From: Elioraea rosea
Lineage (GTDB): Bacteria; Pseudomonadota; Alphaproteobacteria; Acetobacterales; Acetobacteraceae
DNA length: 64,000 nucleotides
Assembly (NCBI RefSeq): GCF_007644105.1
Contig: NZ_VFAC01000004.1
Coordinates: 1-64,000 of the forward strand
Reading direction: 5' to 3'
In this document: positions 1-8,336 of the stretch, in pieces
Position numbering within the stretch: the stretch's first letter is position 1
How the letters are laid out: the number at the start of each line of letters is the position of its first letter
Position numbers and translations under genes: made by a program
Notes under the pieces: generated by a model
The model's input: the letters and a program-made list of their open reading frames with translations, nothing else
Database searches by the model: none
What the model was told of the DNA's origin: nothing

Positions 1-212
1 GCCAGGCGAGCGCGCCGCCCCGGGCCACGCCGACACGCGCCGCCGCACCTGCACGCCCGGCGGCGACACGGTCCCCGGTCACGCGCGAGCCGCTTCCGCC
101 TGGCTGACGCAGCTTCCCGCGCGGGCAGGCTTCACCGAAGCGTCACGGAAGCGCGCGCGTCGCAGCGCGATCATTCGGCGCGTGTAGCCCGGGGCGACAG
201 CGGAGGGCCTGG
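1..212. other. Window-edge region with no confident gene
   Basis: All three forward frames were read. Frame 3 stays open from the window edge to a TGA at 102-104 and encodes an Ala/Pro/Arg-rich tail, which could be the low-complexity C-terminus of an upstream gene. Frame 2 is open to a TAG at 185-187 but looks like GC-driven noise. Nothing recognisable was found on either strand. Bases 105-212 probably hold the leader of the phosphodiesterase gene, with a GGAGGG ribosome-binding site at 202-207 just before its ATG. Confidence 0.4.
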
Positions 213-1619
213 ATGCGCGTGATCCTGTTCGGCTTCGATGGGTTGCGGCCCGACCTCGTGACGGAAGCAGCGTCGCCGAACATCTGCCGCGTGATCGCCG
301 AGGGCACGCGGTTCGCCAATGCCCGCTCGGTGTTCCCCTCCGAGACGCGCGTTGCCACGCCCTCCCTCGCCACGGGCTGCCGACCCGCCTCGCACGGGCT
401 CGTCGCCAACGCGCTCTACGATGCTGCCGCCGCGCCGGACCGCGTGCTGAACACCAAGCACGCGAAGGCGATGGATGCGCTGGTCGCCGCGCATGGAAGG
501 CTGCTCGAGCGCCCCTCGCTCGGCGCAATCCTGCACGCGGCGGGGCGGAGGATGGACGTGGTGTGGACCGGAACGCTCGGCGCGGCACGCGCGGCCTTTC
601 CCGAAGCCGGCGCGCTCGGCGCCTTCCGCTGGCACCCGGAGGAAGCGGTCGGCGCGGCCGAAGCCTTCGGGCCGGGGCCGGAGGCCGCCGTGCCGAACAC
701 ACCGCGCGTTCGTCACGCCGCGCGGCTCTTCGTCGACCACGTGCTCGGCCTCCGCCGGCCAGACGTCGCGCTGTTCTGGGCATCCGAACCGGATGTCTCC
801 TTCCACTACGAGGGCATCGGCGCGGCCACCTCGCGCGAGGCGCTGCGTGACGCCGATGCCGCACTCGGCGAGGTGCTCGCCTGGCGCGACGCGCAGCCCG
901 ACCGTGACGGGATCGTCGTCATCGCGATGTCGGACCACGGCCACGTGACGGGACAGGGGCGGATCGATCTCGTTTCGGAGTTGTCGCGCGCTGGCTTCGC
1001 ATCCGGCAGGCGGCTCGCCGAGGAGACGCCGATCGCGCTCGGCGGCGGCGGTGCGCCTGGGCTCTGGGTGAAGGGCAGCGACGGCGCGACGATCCGCGCG
1101 CTCTGCGCCTGGCTGCAGGAGCAGCCCTGGGTCGGTCTCGTTCTCGCGCGCGCGGCGGAGGCGCATGGCCTCGCTGGAACCGTTCCGCTCGCGGCGCTCG
1201 GCGCGCTGCACGCTCGCTCGCCCGACCTTGCCTTCACCTTCGCCGGGTCCGATGAGCCCGACCAGTTCGGCCTTCCCGGCCGTGCCTTCATCGAGGTGGC
1301 CGACGTGCCGGAGGGCGGCGGCATGCATGGCGGGCTGCACCGGCGCGAGCTGGCGGCCTTCCTCGCGATGGCAGGCGGACCGGTTCCGCGCGGCCGGGTC
1401 GCTGCCTGCCCGAGCGACCTCACCGATATCGCGCCAACCATTCTCTCCCTGTTCGGCATCGCGCCCGAAGGCATGGACGGCGTGCCGCTCGCCGAGGCGC
1501 TCGGCGGCGCGGAGCCTGCGCCGGCACGGCGCTTCGTATTGCACGGCCATGGCGACGCGACGCTCGCGATGGACGAGGCGCGCGGACGCACCTATCCCGC
1601 CGGCACCGCTCACGGGTGA
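213..1619 (+). CDS. Type I phosphodiesterase / nucleotide pyrophosphatase family protein
   Basis: The 468-residue protein belongs to the alkaline-phosphatase superfamily, phosphodiesterase/nucleotide pyrophosphatase branch. The N-terminus carries a metal-binding Asp in FGFDGLRPDL. A nucleophile-type Thr lies in SETRVATPSLATGCRPASHG. MSDHGHVTGQ around residue 235 and GGGMHGGLHRRE around residue 370 supply further two-metal ligands. No signal peptide is seen, so it is probably cytoplasmic. It likely hydrolyses a phosphodiester or nucleotide substrate, but the substrate cannot be deduced. The start is supported by GGAGGG five bases upstream. The next gene, an ABC binding protein, begins 68 bases downstream. 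Confidence 0.8.
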   Translation: MRVILFGFDGLRPDLVTEAASPNICRVIAEGTRFANARSVFPSETRVATPSLATGCRPASHGLVANALYDAAAAPDRVLNTKHAKAMDALVAAHGRLLERPSLGAILHAAGRRMDVVWTGTLGAARAAFPEAGALGAFRWHPEEAVGAAEAFGPGPEAAVPNTPRVRHAARLFVDHVLGLRRPDVALFWASEPDVSFHYEGIGAATSREALRDADAALGEVLAWRDAQPDRDGIVVIAMSDHGHVTGQGRIDLVSELSRAGFASGRRLAEETPIALGGGGAPGLWVKGSDGATIRALCAWLQEQPWVGLVLARAAEAHGLAGTVPLAALGALHARSPDLAFTFAGSDEPDQFGLPGRAFIEVADVPEGGGMHGGLHRRELAAFLAMAGGPVPRGRVAACPSDLTDIAPTILSLFGIAPEGMDGVPLAEALGGAEPAPARRFVLHGHGDATLAMDEARGRTYPAGTAHG

Positions 1620-1687
1620 GATACTGGCGGGGCGCGCCGCGCGGTGCGATGCTCCCGCCCGTCCCAGCCCCCCCTGGAGCGATCATC

Positions 1688-3286
1688 ATGCGACTGGTCA
1701 TTGCCCTTGCCGCTGCGGGCCTTCTCGCATTCACCACGGCCGCAGAGGCGCAGACGCTGCGCATCGCCCTGTCCGCCCAGCCTACCTCGGCCGACCCGCA
1801 CAATTACGCGCTGACACCGAACTCGACCCTGCGCGATCACATCTTCGACGGGCTCACGCAGGTCGATGCAGAGCTCCGCGTCGTGCCGGCGCTTGCGACG
1901 TCATGGGAGCGGCGCGATGACCGCACCTGGGTGTTCCGGCTGCGCGAGGGCGTGCGGTTCGCCAACGGTGCCGCCTTCGGCGCGCCGGATGTGGTGTTCA
2001 GCTTCTGCCGCATCCTGAACAACGAGACCGAGGTCGTCGGGTCCTTCTCGCGCGAGGTGAAGCGTCTCGCCCGCGTCGAGGCGGAGGGAGAGGGCACGGT
2101 GGTGATCACCACCGGCGAGCCGAACCCGCTTCTGCCGTCCGACCTTGCCTCGCTCGCGATCATCCCGCGCGGGCTCGCGAACCATGAGGGTTTGCGCTTC
2201 TCTGCCGATGGCTGCGGCGTGAAGGGCCCGTGGCCGACCATCGCGCAGTTCAACGACGGCACGGCCGCGATCGGAACGGGTCCGTATAGGCTCGTGCGGT
2301 TCACGACCGGGGGTGCGATCGAGCTTGCTCGGAACGACACCTACTGGGGCGAGAAGCCGCATTGGGCCGCCGTTCGGCTGACACCGCTGACGCAGGTAGG
2401 CCCGCGGCTCGCGGCACTTCTGGCCGGCGACCAGGACGTGATCGAGAGCCCGTCTACCGGCGACATTCCGCGCCTGCGGGGGAACCAGGCCGTGCGGCTC
2501 GCGGTCGCGCCGACGACGCGGCTGATCTTCCTGCAGCTCGACTTCCGCGAGCCCGCGCCCTTCGTCAACGGAGGCCAAGCGCCCAACCCGCTTCGCGACG
2601 TGCGCGTGCGCCAGGCGCTCTCCCTCGCGATCGACCGCGGCGCCATCGCCGAGCGAATCATGGATGGTGTGGCGACGCCTGCGGCGCAGTTCCTGCCGAA
2701 CGGCATGCGCGGCACCATCCCCGAACTCGCCGTACTCCCTTACGACCCCGCGAGGGCGCGCGCGCTGCTCGCCGAGGCGGGGCACCCGAACGGGTTCAGC
2801 CTCACGCTGCACGCGACCAACAACCGCTACATCAATGACGTGCGCGTCATCCAGGCGATCGCGCAGTACTTCCAGCGGATCGGCGTGCGCGCGGAGGTCG
2901 ATGCGATGCCGTCCACCACCTTCTTCCCACGCCGTGGCCGTGCCGAGTTCTCGGTGGCGATGGGCGGCTGGGCGGCGGGGGCAGAGGAGACGCTCCTGTT
3001 CTTCCGCGCCTGGATGATCAGCCGCGACCCGCCGAAGGGGCTCGGCATGAGCAACTACGGCGCATGGTCGAACACGGCGTTCGACCGCCCCGCCATCGCC
3101 TCGCTCTCGACGATGGACGATGCCGCCCGCACCGGGCTGATGCAGGAGGCCGGCAGGATCGCGCTCGCCGAGATGCCCGTGATCCCGATCCATTTCGAGA
3201 GCGGCGTCTGGGCCTTCCGCACGGGGCTGACATTCTCCGGGCGTGTCGATCAGACGACGCCGGCGATGGACGTACGCCCCGAATGA
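1688..3286 (+). CDS. ABC transporter substrate-binding protein, peptide/nickel family (SBP_bac_5)
   Basis: The 532-residue protein starts with a Sec signal peptide (MRLVIALAAAGLLAFTTAAEAQ, cleaved about residue 22) and is expected in the periplasm. The mature part opens with TLRIALSAQPTSADPHNYAL and contains the family block around DHIFDGLTQVD. Later segments include ALSLAIDRGAIAERIMDG. The ATG at 1688 is preferred over an earlier in-frame ATG at 1616 because it places GGAGC just upstream and gives a clean signal peptide. No permease or ATPase genes adjoin, so it is an orphan binding protein. The next gene overlaps it (ATGA), which suggests co-translation with the hydrolase. The substrate is unknown. 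Confidence 0.88.
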   Translation: MRLVIALAAAGLLAFTTAAEAQTLRIALSAQPTSADPHNYALTPNSTLRDHIFDGLTQVDAELRVVPALATSWERRDDRTWVFRLREGVRFANGAAFGAPDVVFSFCRILNNETEVVGSFSREVKRLARVEAEGEGTVVITTGEPNPLLPSDLASLAIIPRGLANHEGLRFSADGCGVKGPWPTIAQFNDGTAAIGTGPYRLVRFTTGGAIELARNDTYWGEKPHWAAVRLTPLTQVGPRLAALLAGDQDVIESPSTGDIPRLRGNQAVRLAVAPTTRLIFLQLDFREPAPFVNGGQAPNPLRDVRVRQALSLAIDRGAIAERIMDGVATPAAQFLPNGMRGTIPELAVLPYDPARARALLAEAGHPNGFSLTLHATNNRYINDVRVIQAIAQYFQRIGVRAEVDAMPSTTFFPRRGRAEFSVAMGGWAAGAEETLLFFRAWMISRDPPKGLGMSNYGAWSNTAFDRPAIASLSTMDDAARTGLMQEAGRIALAEMPVIPIHFESGVWAFRTGLTFSGRVDQTTPAMDVRPE

Positions 3287-4179
3287 GCGCGCTCTCGAGC
3301 CTGATCGCCGAACGCCTCGCGCGCCCGGGGCGCGTCGGTATCCCGTTCGAGGACACGGGCAATCCCGATCGCAAGCTGACGCTCGAGGCCTACCGCGCGA
3401 ACGCATTCCGGCCGGGCAGGCCGGTCGTGTTCGTCCAGCACGGCATGGGGCGGAACGGGGACGAGTATCGCGACTTCTGGATCCCGGCGGCAGACCGGCA
3501 CGGGTTGCTGATCCTCGCCGTCACCTTTGGCGCCGAGGCGTGGCCGACGCCGGAGACCTACAACAACGGGCTCGTGTTCGACGAGGCTGGCGCGGTGCGG
3601 CCCCGCGAGGCCTGGGGCTACGCGGTGCTGCCGCGCCTGTTCGCCGCAGCGCGCGAGGCGGGGCTGATCATTGGCGATGCGGCGCACCTCTTCGGCCATT
3701 CCGCTGGCGCTCAGTTCGTCCACCGCATGCTGGCGACCTGCGGCGCTGGGCCCTTCGCGCCGGTGATCGCCGGCAATGCGGGATGGTACACGCTTCCCGA
3801 ACTCGATCGCCCCTTTCCCGAGGGCCTCGGCGGGCTCGGACTCGGCGGGGATGCGCTGCGGCGCTTCCTCGCGACGCCGCTGACCATCCTCGCCGGCAGC
3901 GCCGACACCGAGACGAGCGGGCCGAGCCTGCCGAGCCACGCGGCCGCTCTGGCGCAGGGGCCGCACCGCTTCGCCCGCGCGCACGCCTTCCTCGAGGCGG
4001 GGCAGGCGGCGGCGAAGCGGCTCGGCATCGCCTGCGCGTGGCGTCTCGTCGTGGCCGATGGCATCGGCCACGATGGTGCCGCGATGTCACGCATGGCGGC
4101 GGGGTTGTGGTTCGACCGGCTCGACGCGGGCGAGGCCGCGGCGAAGTCGCGGGAAGGCGGGCTCGCGACCGTTCTTTGA
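3283..4179 (+). CDS. Alpha/beta hydrolase
   Basis: The 298-residue protein has an alpha/beta-hydrolase fold. The oxyanion region follows VVFVQHGMGRNGDEYRDFW. The nucleophile elbow is GHSAG in HLFGHSAGAQFVHRM. A late His in VVADGIGHDGAAM is a likely catalytic histidine. The arrangement resembles poly(hydroxyalkanoate) depolymerase-like esterases, but the substrate cannot be assigned. The ATG overlaps the stop of the preceding binding-protein gene (ATGA at 3283-3286), so the two are probably translated together. No signal peptide is seen. Confidence 0.78.
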   Translation: MSALSSLIAERLARPGRVGIPFEDTGNPDRKLTLEAYRANAFRPGRPVVFVQHGMGRNGDEYRDFWIPAADRHGLLILAVTFGAEAWPTPETYNNGLVFDEAGAVRPREAWGYAVLPRLFAAAREAGLIIGDAAHLFGHSAGAQFVHRMLATCGAGPFAPVIAGNAGWYTLPELDRPFPEGLGGLGLGGDALRRFLATPLTILAGSADTETSGPSLPSHAAALAQGPHRFARAHAFLEAGQAAAKRLGIACAWRLVVADGIGHDGAAMSRMAAGLWFDRLDAGEAAAKSREGGLATVL

Positions 4180-4182
4180 CGG

Positions 4183-4638
4183 TTACAACGCCTCTGCCGC
4201 GGCGCGCGCAGCGAGCGCGCGGATTCGCGCGACCATCGCGGCGATGCCGTTGCCGCGGTTGGCAGACAGGTTGCCGATGAGGTCGAGCTCCTTGAGGAAC
4301 CGCGCGGCATCGGCGGCGAGAACCTCGTCCGGTCTCCGGCCGGAATAGATCCGCAGAAGCATCGCCACGAGGCCCGCGACGATCGCGGCATCCGAGGCGG
4401 CGGCAAGGTAGAGGCGGCCGTCGCGCAACTCGGAGGCGAGCCACACCTGGCTCTGGCAGCCCTCCACCTTGTGTGCGGCATCCTGCCACTCGGCCGGATA
4501 GGGCGGCAGCTTGCGGCCCCAGTCGATCACCATGCCGTAGCGGTCCATCCAGTCGTCGAAGAAGGCGAACTCCTCCGCGAGCGCCGCCATGGCGGAAGCG
4601 GCGGTGTCCTCCTGGGGCTGGACGAACGGGTCGGTCAT
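4183..4638 (-). CDS. sufE: SufE family Fe-S cluster assembly sulfur-acceptor protein
   Basis: The 151-residue protein matches SufE in length and motifs. SufE takes persulfide sulfur from the cysteine desulfurase SufS and passes it to the SufBCD scaffold. The expected N-terminal block (FFDDWMDRYGMVIDWGRKLP) is present, as is the catalytic Cys in KVEGCQSQVWL. LPTEAxRF-like elements are recognisable later. The start MTDPFVQ was chosen because the longer frame would run into the neighbouring SDR gene. The other suf genes are not here, as is common for alphaproteobacterial sufE. It converges tail to tail with the hydrolase gene, three bases apart. Confidence 0.9.
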   Translation of the reverse strand: MTDPFVQPQEDTAASAMAALAEEFAFFDDWMDRYGMVIDWGRKLPPYPAEWQDAAHKVEGCQSQVWLASELRDGRLYLAAASDAAIVAGLVAMLLRIYSGRRPDEVLAADAARFLKELDLIGNLSANRGNGIAAMVARIRALAARAAAEAL

Positions 4639-4669
4639 ACTCAGGCACATGGGCTGGAACGGGGCGGGC

Positions 4670-5449
4670 TCAATAGGCCATCCAGCCGCCATCGACCATC
4701 AGGTTCTCGCCGGTGATGAAGGTCGCCTCGTCGGAGGCGAGGAAGAGCGCCGCGGAGGCGACGTCCTCCGGCCTTCCGAGGCGCGGCCAGGGGGTGCGCT
4801 GGTGGCTGTACTCGACCCAGCGCGGCTCGATCGCCCGTCCCGTCTTGCCCGTCATGATCTTGCCGGGTGCGACCGCGTTGCAGACGATGCCGTGCTTGGC
4901 GTAGTCCACCGCGATCTGCCGGGTGATGTAGACGGTGCCGGCCTTGGCGACGCCGTAGGCGATGTTCTCCGGGCTCGCGACCATGCCGTGCTGGGAGGAG
5001 ATGTTGACGATGCGGCCGCGCACGCCCTCTTCGTTCGGCTCCTGCCCGAGCATCACGTTCACCGCCGCGCGGCTCATCAGGAACACGCCCGTGATGCCGA
5101 CGGCGAGCGTGCGGTTCCATGTCTCGAGGCTCGTGTCGGTCAGCGTGCCGCCGACATTGTAGATCGCGTTGTTGACGAGGATATCGAGGCGGCCGAACCG
5201 CGCGAGGGTCTCAACGACCGCGCCTTCGGCGGAGGCCTCGTCGGACACGTCGGTGCGCAGGAAGGCGACGCGGTGGCCCTCGCGCGCGAGGATCTCGTGC
5301 GTCGGCTCGCCGCCCTCGCGCACCTCCTCCGTCATGTCTGCGATCGCGATCGCTGCCCCTTCCGCGGCGAAGCGGCGGGCAATCGCGCGGCCGATGCCGC
5401 TCGAGGCGCCGGTGACGAGCGCGACCTTGCCGGCAAGACGACCTGCCAT
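4670..5449 (-). CDS. SDR family NAD(P)-dependent oxidoreductase
   Basis: The 259-residue protein is a classical short-chain dehydrogenase/reductase. The nucleotide-binding motif TGASSGIG lies at about residues 14-21, and the NNAIYNVGG element replaces the usual NNAG. The active-site pair is in YGVAKAG, with the helper Ser in NISSQHG. The C-terminal block GRPEDVASAALFLASDEA and the ending GENLMVDGGWMAY are typical of glucose 1-dehydrogenase or 3-oxoacyl reductase-like members. The substrate is unknown. It lies just upstream of sufE on the same strand, with 31 bases between them. Confidence 0.88.
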   Translation of the reverse strand: MAGRLAGKVALVTGASSGIGRAIARRFAAEGAAIAIADMTEEVREGGEPTHEILAREGHRVAFLRTDVSDEASAEGAVVETLARFGRLDILVNNAIYNVGGTLTDTSLETWNRTLAVGITGVFLMSRAAVNVMLGQEPNEEGVRGRIVNISSQHGMVASPENIAYGVAKAGTVYITRQIAVDYAKHGIVCNAVAPGKIMTGKTGRAIEPRWVEYSHQRTPWPRLGRPEDVASAALFLASDEATFITGENLMVDGGWMAY

Positions 5450-5462
5450 CGAGACTGTCCTT

Positions 5463-6539
5463 TCAGTAACCGAACGTTGCGAGAACGGGGAAATGGTCGG
5501 AGGGCCGGCGTTCGCGCGCGCCCTTGCCGTCGCCCTCGGTGAAGCGCGCGGCCAGCTTGTCCTGCACCTTGCAGGAGGCCTGGTGCAGCCTGACGGCGTT
5601 GCGCGCGACCATCAGCCGCGGCGAGACGAGGACGTGGTCGATCAGCTCGTGCACCTCCGCCCCGCCCTGGAGCGGATCGGAGAAGGTGACGGAAGAGGCC
5701 GCGCGGAGGATGTCGGGCTTCATCGCGTGGCGAAGCAGGAGGTCGGGCTCGAGGAAGGAGCCGACCATCTCGTCGAGGATGTTGTGCAGCAGGAACTCCG
5801 CCTCGAACAGCTCGCCGAACGGCCCGTCATTGAAGTCGCCGAGCACCACGAGCCCATGCGGCACATCGGCCATCATCAGGCGCAGGCTCACGTAGCGTCT
5901 GAGCGCGGCGACCTCCGCGGAGACCTTCTGGCGCACGTCGAGCGCATCGAGCATCGCCTCGGGTTCGCGCGCCTCCCATTGCGCCATCGTCTTCAGCTTC
6001 GAGAACTTCGACTTGAGGTGGACGTTGACGAAGGCGAGCCGCTTGCCGCCAGGCAGCGCGAGATCGACGCAGACGGGCTCGCGCGCGAACTGGTGGCGGC
6101 GACGATCCGCCACGCGGAAGCCCTGCCAGGGGTAGAAGAAGAAGCTTCCCGTCAGCGCCGCCATGCCTGGCGAGTCGGGCGGAACCACCGTGAGCCCGCC
6201 GGCGAGCGCGCGCCGGACGAGGATGTAGGTCGATTGCCATGTGGCGTTCGAGCCGACGACGGCGAAATCGTCATCGAGGAAGCGCGCGACGAAATGCTCG
6301 ACCTGCGCCTTCAGCGGCGGGCCTTCCTGGATGGCGAGCACGTCCGGCTTCAGGGCGCGGATCACCCCGGCGATGCGGTCGCACAGGAGGGGCACGTCGG
6401 CGATCGGGTCGAGGCGGATGCTGCCGAGCGTGCGGCCGGCGAAGCGCGGCGGGATCGTGCCGTCCCAGTCCTTCCAGCGGCCGTTGAACAGGCCGACCAT
6501 CCACTCGATGTTCCAGGTCGCGACCCGCAGCGTCGGCAT
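5463..6539 (-). CDS. Endonuclease/exonuclease/phosphatase family protein
   Basis: The 358-residue protein has the EEP fold. It starts with LRVATWNIEWMVG, where the Asn and Glu bind metal. It has the central GLVVLGDFNDGPFG motif and ends with ELIDHVLVSPRLM and a late SDHFPVLATFGY, with the catalytic Asp-His pair. The family includes nucleases, sphingomyelinases and inositol phosphatases, so the substrate is uncertain. The ATG at 6539 is preferred because a strong AGAGGGGGG site lies just upstream. The longer frame to 6614 would add 25 residues without any motif. It is head to head with fdhD. Confidence 0.82.
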   Translation of the reverse strand: MPTLRVATWNIEWMVGLFNGRWKDWDGTIPPRFAGRTLGSIRLDPIADVPLLCDRIAGVIRALKPDVLAIQEGPPLKAQVEHFVARFLDDDFAVVGSNATWQSTYILVRRALAGGLTVVPPDSPGMAALTGSFFFYPWQGFRVADRRRHQFAREPVCVDLALPGGKRLAFVNVHLKSKFSKLKTMAQWEAREPEAMLDALDVRQKVSAEVAALRRYVSLRLMMADVPHGLVVLGDFNDGPFGELFEAEFLLHNILDEMVGSFLEPDLLLRHAMKPDILRAASSVTFSDPLQGGAEVHELIDHVLVSPRLMVARNAVRLHQASCKVQDKLAARFTEGDGKGARERRPSDHFPVLATFGY

Positions 6540-6634
6540 CCCGCCCCCCTCTGGCCATGGCCACCGTAGTGGCATGCAGGGGCCGTCGGGAAGGGCGCTT
6601 GAAGTGGCCTGCACCTGCGCCCATGGTCAGGCGC

Positions 6635-7513
6635 ATGACGACGAAGGACATGCTGATACGCCCGGACCCGGCCGACGCGCGGCTGACGCGGCGCGTCGCC
6701 GGCATCGATCAGTCCGGCGCGCCGGTCGAGACGTCGGTGACGGTCGAGCGGCCGCTGACGCTCTACCTGAACGGGCAGGAGATCGTCACGATGATGACGA
6801 TCGGCGACTACCCGGAGTATCTCGCGCTCGGCTACCTGCTGAACCAGAACATGCTGCGGCGGGACGACGTGGTCACCGCCGTCGACTACGACGAGGAGAT
6901 CGAGACCGTCGTCGTCCGCACCGAGCGGGGAACCGACTTCGAGGAGAAGCTGCGCAAGAAGACTCTCACCTCGGGTTGCGCGCAGGGAACCGCCTTCGGC
7001 GATCTGATGGAACGGTTCGAGAGCGTGACGTTGCCGGACGCCGAGCTCCGCACCTCCTGGCTCTACCGGCTGACGCATGCCATCAACACCATGCCCTCGC
7101 TCTATCTCGAGGCCGGCGCGATCCATGGCTGCGTGCTCTGCGAGCGCGATCAGCCGCTCGTCTACATGGAGGATGTCGGCCGCCACAACGCGGTGGACAA
7201 GATCGCCGGCTACATGTTCCGCCACGGCATCGAACCTGGAGACAAGATCTTCTACACCACCGGGCGGCTGACCTCAGAAATGGTGATCAAGACCGTTCAG
7301 ATGGGCATTCCCATCCTCGTCTCGCGCTCGGGATTCACCGCCTGGGGAGTGGAGCTCGCGCGCCAGGCGGGGCTGACGCTTGTGGGCCGCGCGCGGGGGC
7401 GGCGCTTCCTCGCGCTCGCGGGAGAGAAGCGCATCGTGTTCGACCTCGACCCGGCGCTGGCGGAGGAGGAGCGCGCCGCGCATCGGCGGAAGGGCGCAGA
7501 GCGTGACGACTGA
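6635..7513 (+). CDS. fdhD: Formate dehydrogenase accessory sulfurtransferase FdhD
   Basis: The 292-residue protein is FdhD, which transfers sulfur from a cysteine desulfurase to the bis-MGD cofactor before insertion into formate dehydrogenase. Recognisable elements are [27 protein letters not shown], the catalytic-loop region [26 protein letters not shown], and the cofactor-side block [18 protein letters not shown]. The active loop has one Cys (SGCAQG), whereas E. coli FdhD has a C-x-x-C pair. The start is not certain: ATGs at 6623 and 6635 are both possible. mobA overlaps its end, and the enzyme it serves (fdhABC) lies a few kilobases away on the opposite strand. Confidence 0.93.
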   Translation: MTTKDMLIRPDPADARLTRRVAGIDQSGAPVETSVTVERPLTLYLNGQEIVTMMTIGDYPEYLALGYLLNQNMLRRDDVVTAVDYDEEIETVVVRTERGTDFEEKLRKKTLTSGCAQGTAFGDLMERFESVTLPDAELRTSWLYRLTHAINTMPSLYLEAGAIHGCVLCERDQPLVYMEDVGRHNAVDKIAGYMFRHGIEPGDKIFYTTGRLTSEMVIKTVQMGIPILVSRSGFTAWGVELARQAGLTLVGRARGRRFLALAGEKRIVFDLDPALAEEERAAHRRKGAERDD

Positions 7514-8138
7514 GCCTGTTCCTCCCACCCTGGGCGTCCTGCTCGCCGGCGGGCTCGCGCGCCGGATGGGCGGCGGCGACAAGGGGCTCCGCACCCTCGG
7601 CGGGCAGACCATGCTCGCCCGCGTGATCCTGCGCGTCGCCAACCAGTGCGATGGCCTGATCCTGAACGCCAATGGCGACCCCGCGCGCTTCGCCGGCACC
7701 GGCCTTCCCGTGGTGGCCGACGACGTGCCGGGCTTCGCCGGCCCGCTCGCAGGCATCCTCGCCGCGCTCGACTGGGCGGCGGCGAACCGGCCCGGCATCG
7801 AGTGGGTGGTGAGCCTGCCGACCGACAGTCCCTTCCTGCCGCGCACGCTCGTCGCGCGCCTGCACCGCGCCCGCGCCGCCTCCGGCGTGCCGCTCGCCTG
7901 CGCGCGCTCTGCCGGCCAGGCGCATCCCGTGATCGGTCTCTGGCCGGTCTCCTTGCGCGACGACCTCCGGCATGCGCTGACGGTCGAGCACATCCACAAG
8001 ATCGACCGCTGGACGGCGCGGCACGGCATCGCCTTCGCCGACTGGCAGACCGAGCCGGCCGATCCGTTCTTCAACGCCAACACGGTCGGCGAACTGGCGG
8101 AGGCGGAGGCGCTGCTCGCCGCCCACCCGGAGCTTTAG
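7503..8138 (+). CDS. mobA: Molybdenum cofactor guanylyltransferase MobA
   Basis: The 211-residue protein links GMP to molybdopterin to make the guanine dinucleotide form (MGD). The signature GTP-binding motif [16 protein letters not shown] sits near the N-terminus. [10 protein letters not shown] supplies the metal-binding Asp. Later [12 protein letters not shown] and [10 protein letters not shown] fit the family. The start is a GTG at 7503 inside the end of fdhD (11-base overlap), which implies translational coupling. This suits its role, since bis-MGD is the cofactor FdhD sulfurates. No earlier in-frame start gives sensible sequence. Confidence 0.92.
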   Translation: MTTEPVPPTLGVLLAGGLARRMGGGDKGLRTLGGQTMLARVILRVANQCDGLILNANGDPARFAGTGLPVVADDVPGFAGPLAGILAALDWAAANRPGIEWVVSLPTDSPFLPRTLVARLHRARAASGVPLACARSAGQAHPVIGLWPVSLRDDLRHALTVEHIHKIDRWTARHGIAFADWQTEPADPFFNANTVGELAEAEALLAAHPEL

Positions 8139-8204
8139 CGACTTGAAAAACCGAACGATACGGCGCAACGATGTGGCCAGGAACGCCACCATCGGAACGC
8201 CGCC

Positions 8205-8330
8205 ATGAAGGCCTTCATCGTCGCCGCGGTCATCGCCATCTGCCTCGCCGTCGCAGGCAACTACGTGCTCGAGGGCAACTTCCAGCAATACGTCGACCAC
8301 GCCTTCTCGACGACCGGCGTGCGGCTCTGA
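8205..8330 (+). CDS. Small hydrophobic-N-terminus protein of 41 residues
   Basis: This short frame was read directly from the sequence. It begins MKAFIVAAVIAICLAVAGNY and continues with a polar tail ending TTGVRL. The first 18 or so residues form one hydrophobic segment, so the product is either a single-pass membrane peptide or a small exported protein. It lies 66 bases after mobA and ends six bases from the convergent moeA stop. Only a weak ribosome-binding site (GGAAC) precedes the ATG at 8205. The amino-acid pattern looks like real coding sequence, and small proteins of this shape are known near alphaproteobacterial genes. The function is unknown. Confidence 0.5.
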   Translation: MKAFIVAAVIAICLAVAGNYVLEGNFQQYVDHAFSTTGVRL

Positions 8331-8336
8331 CCGGCC

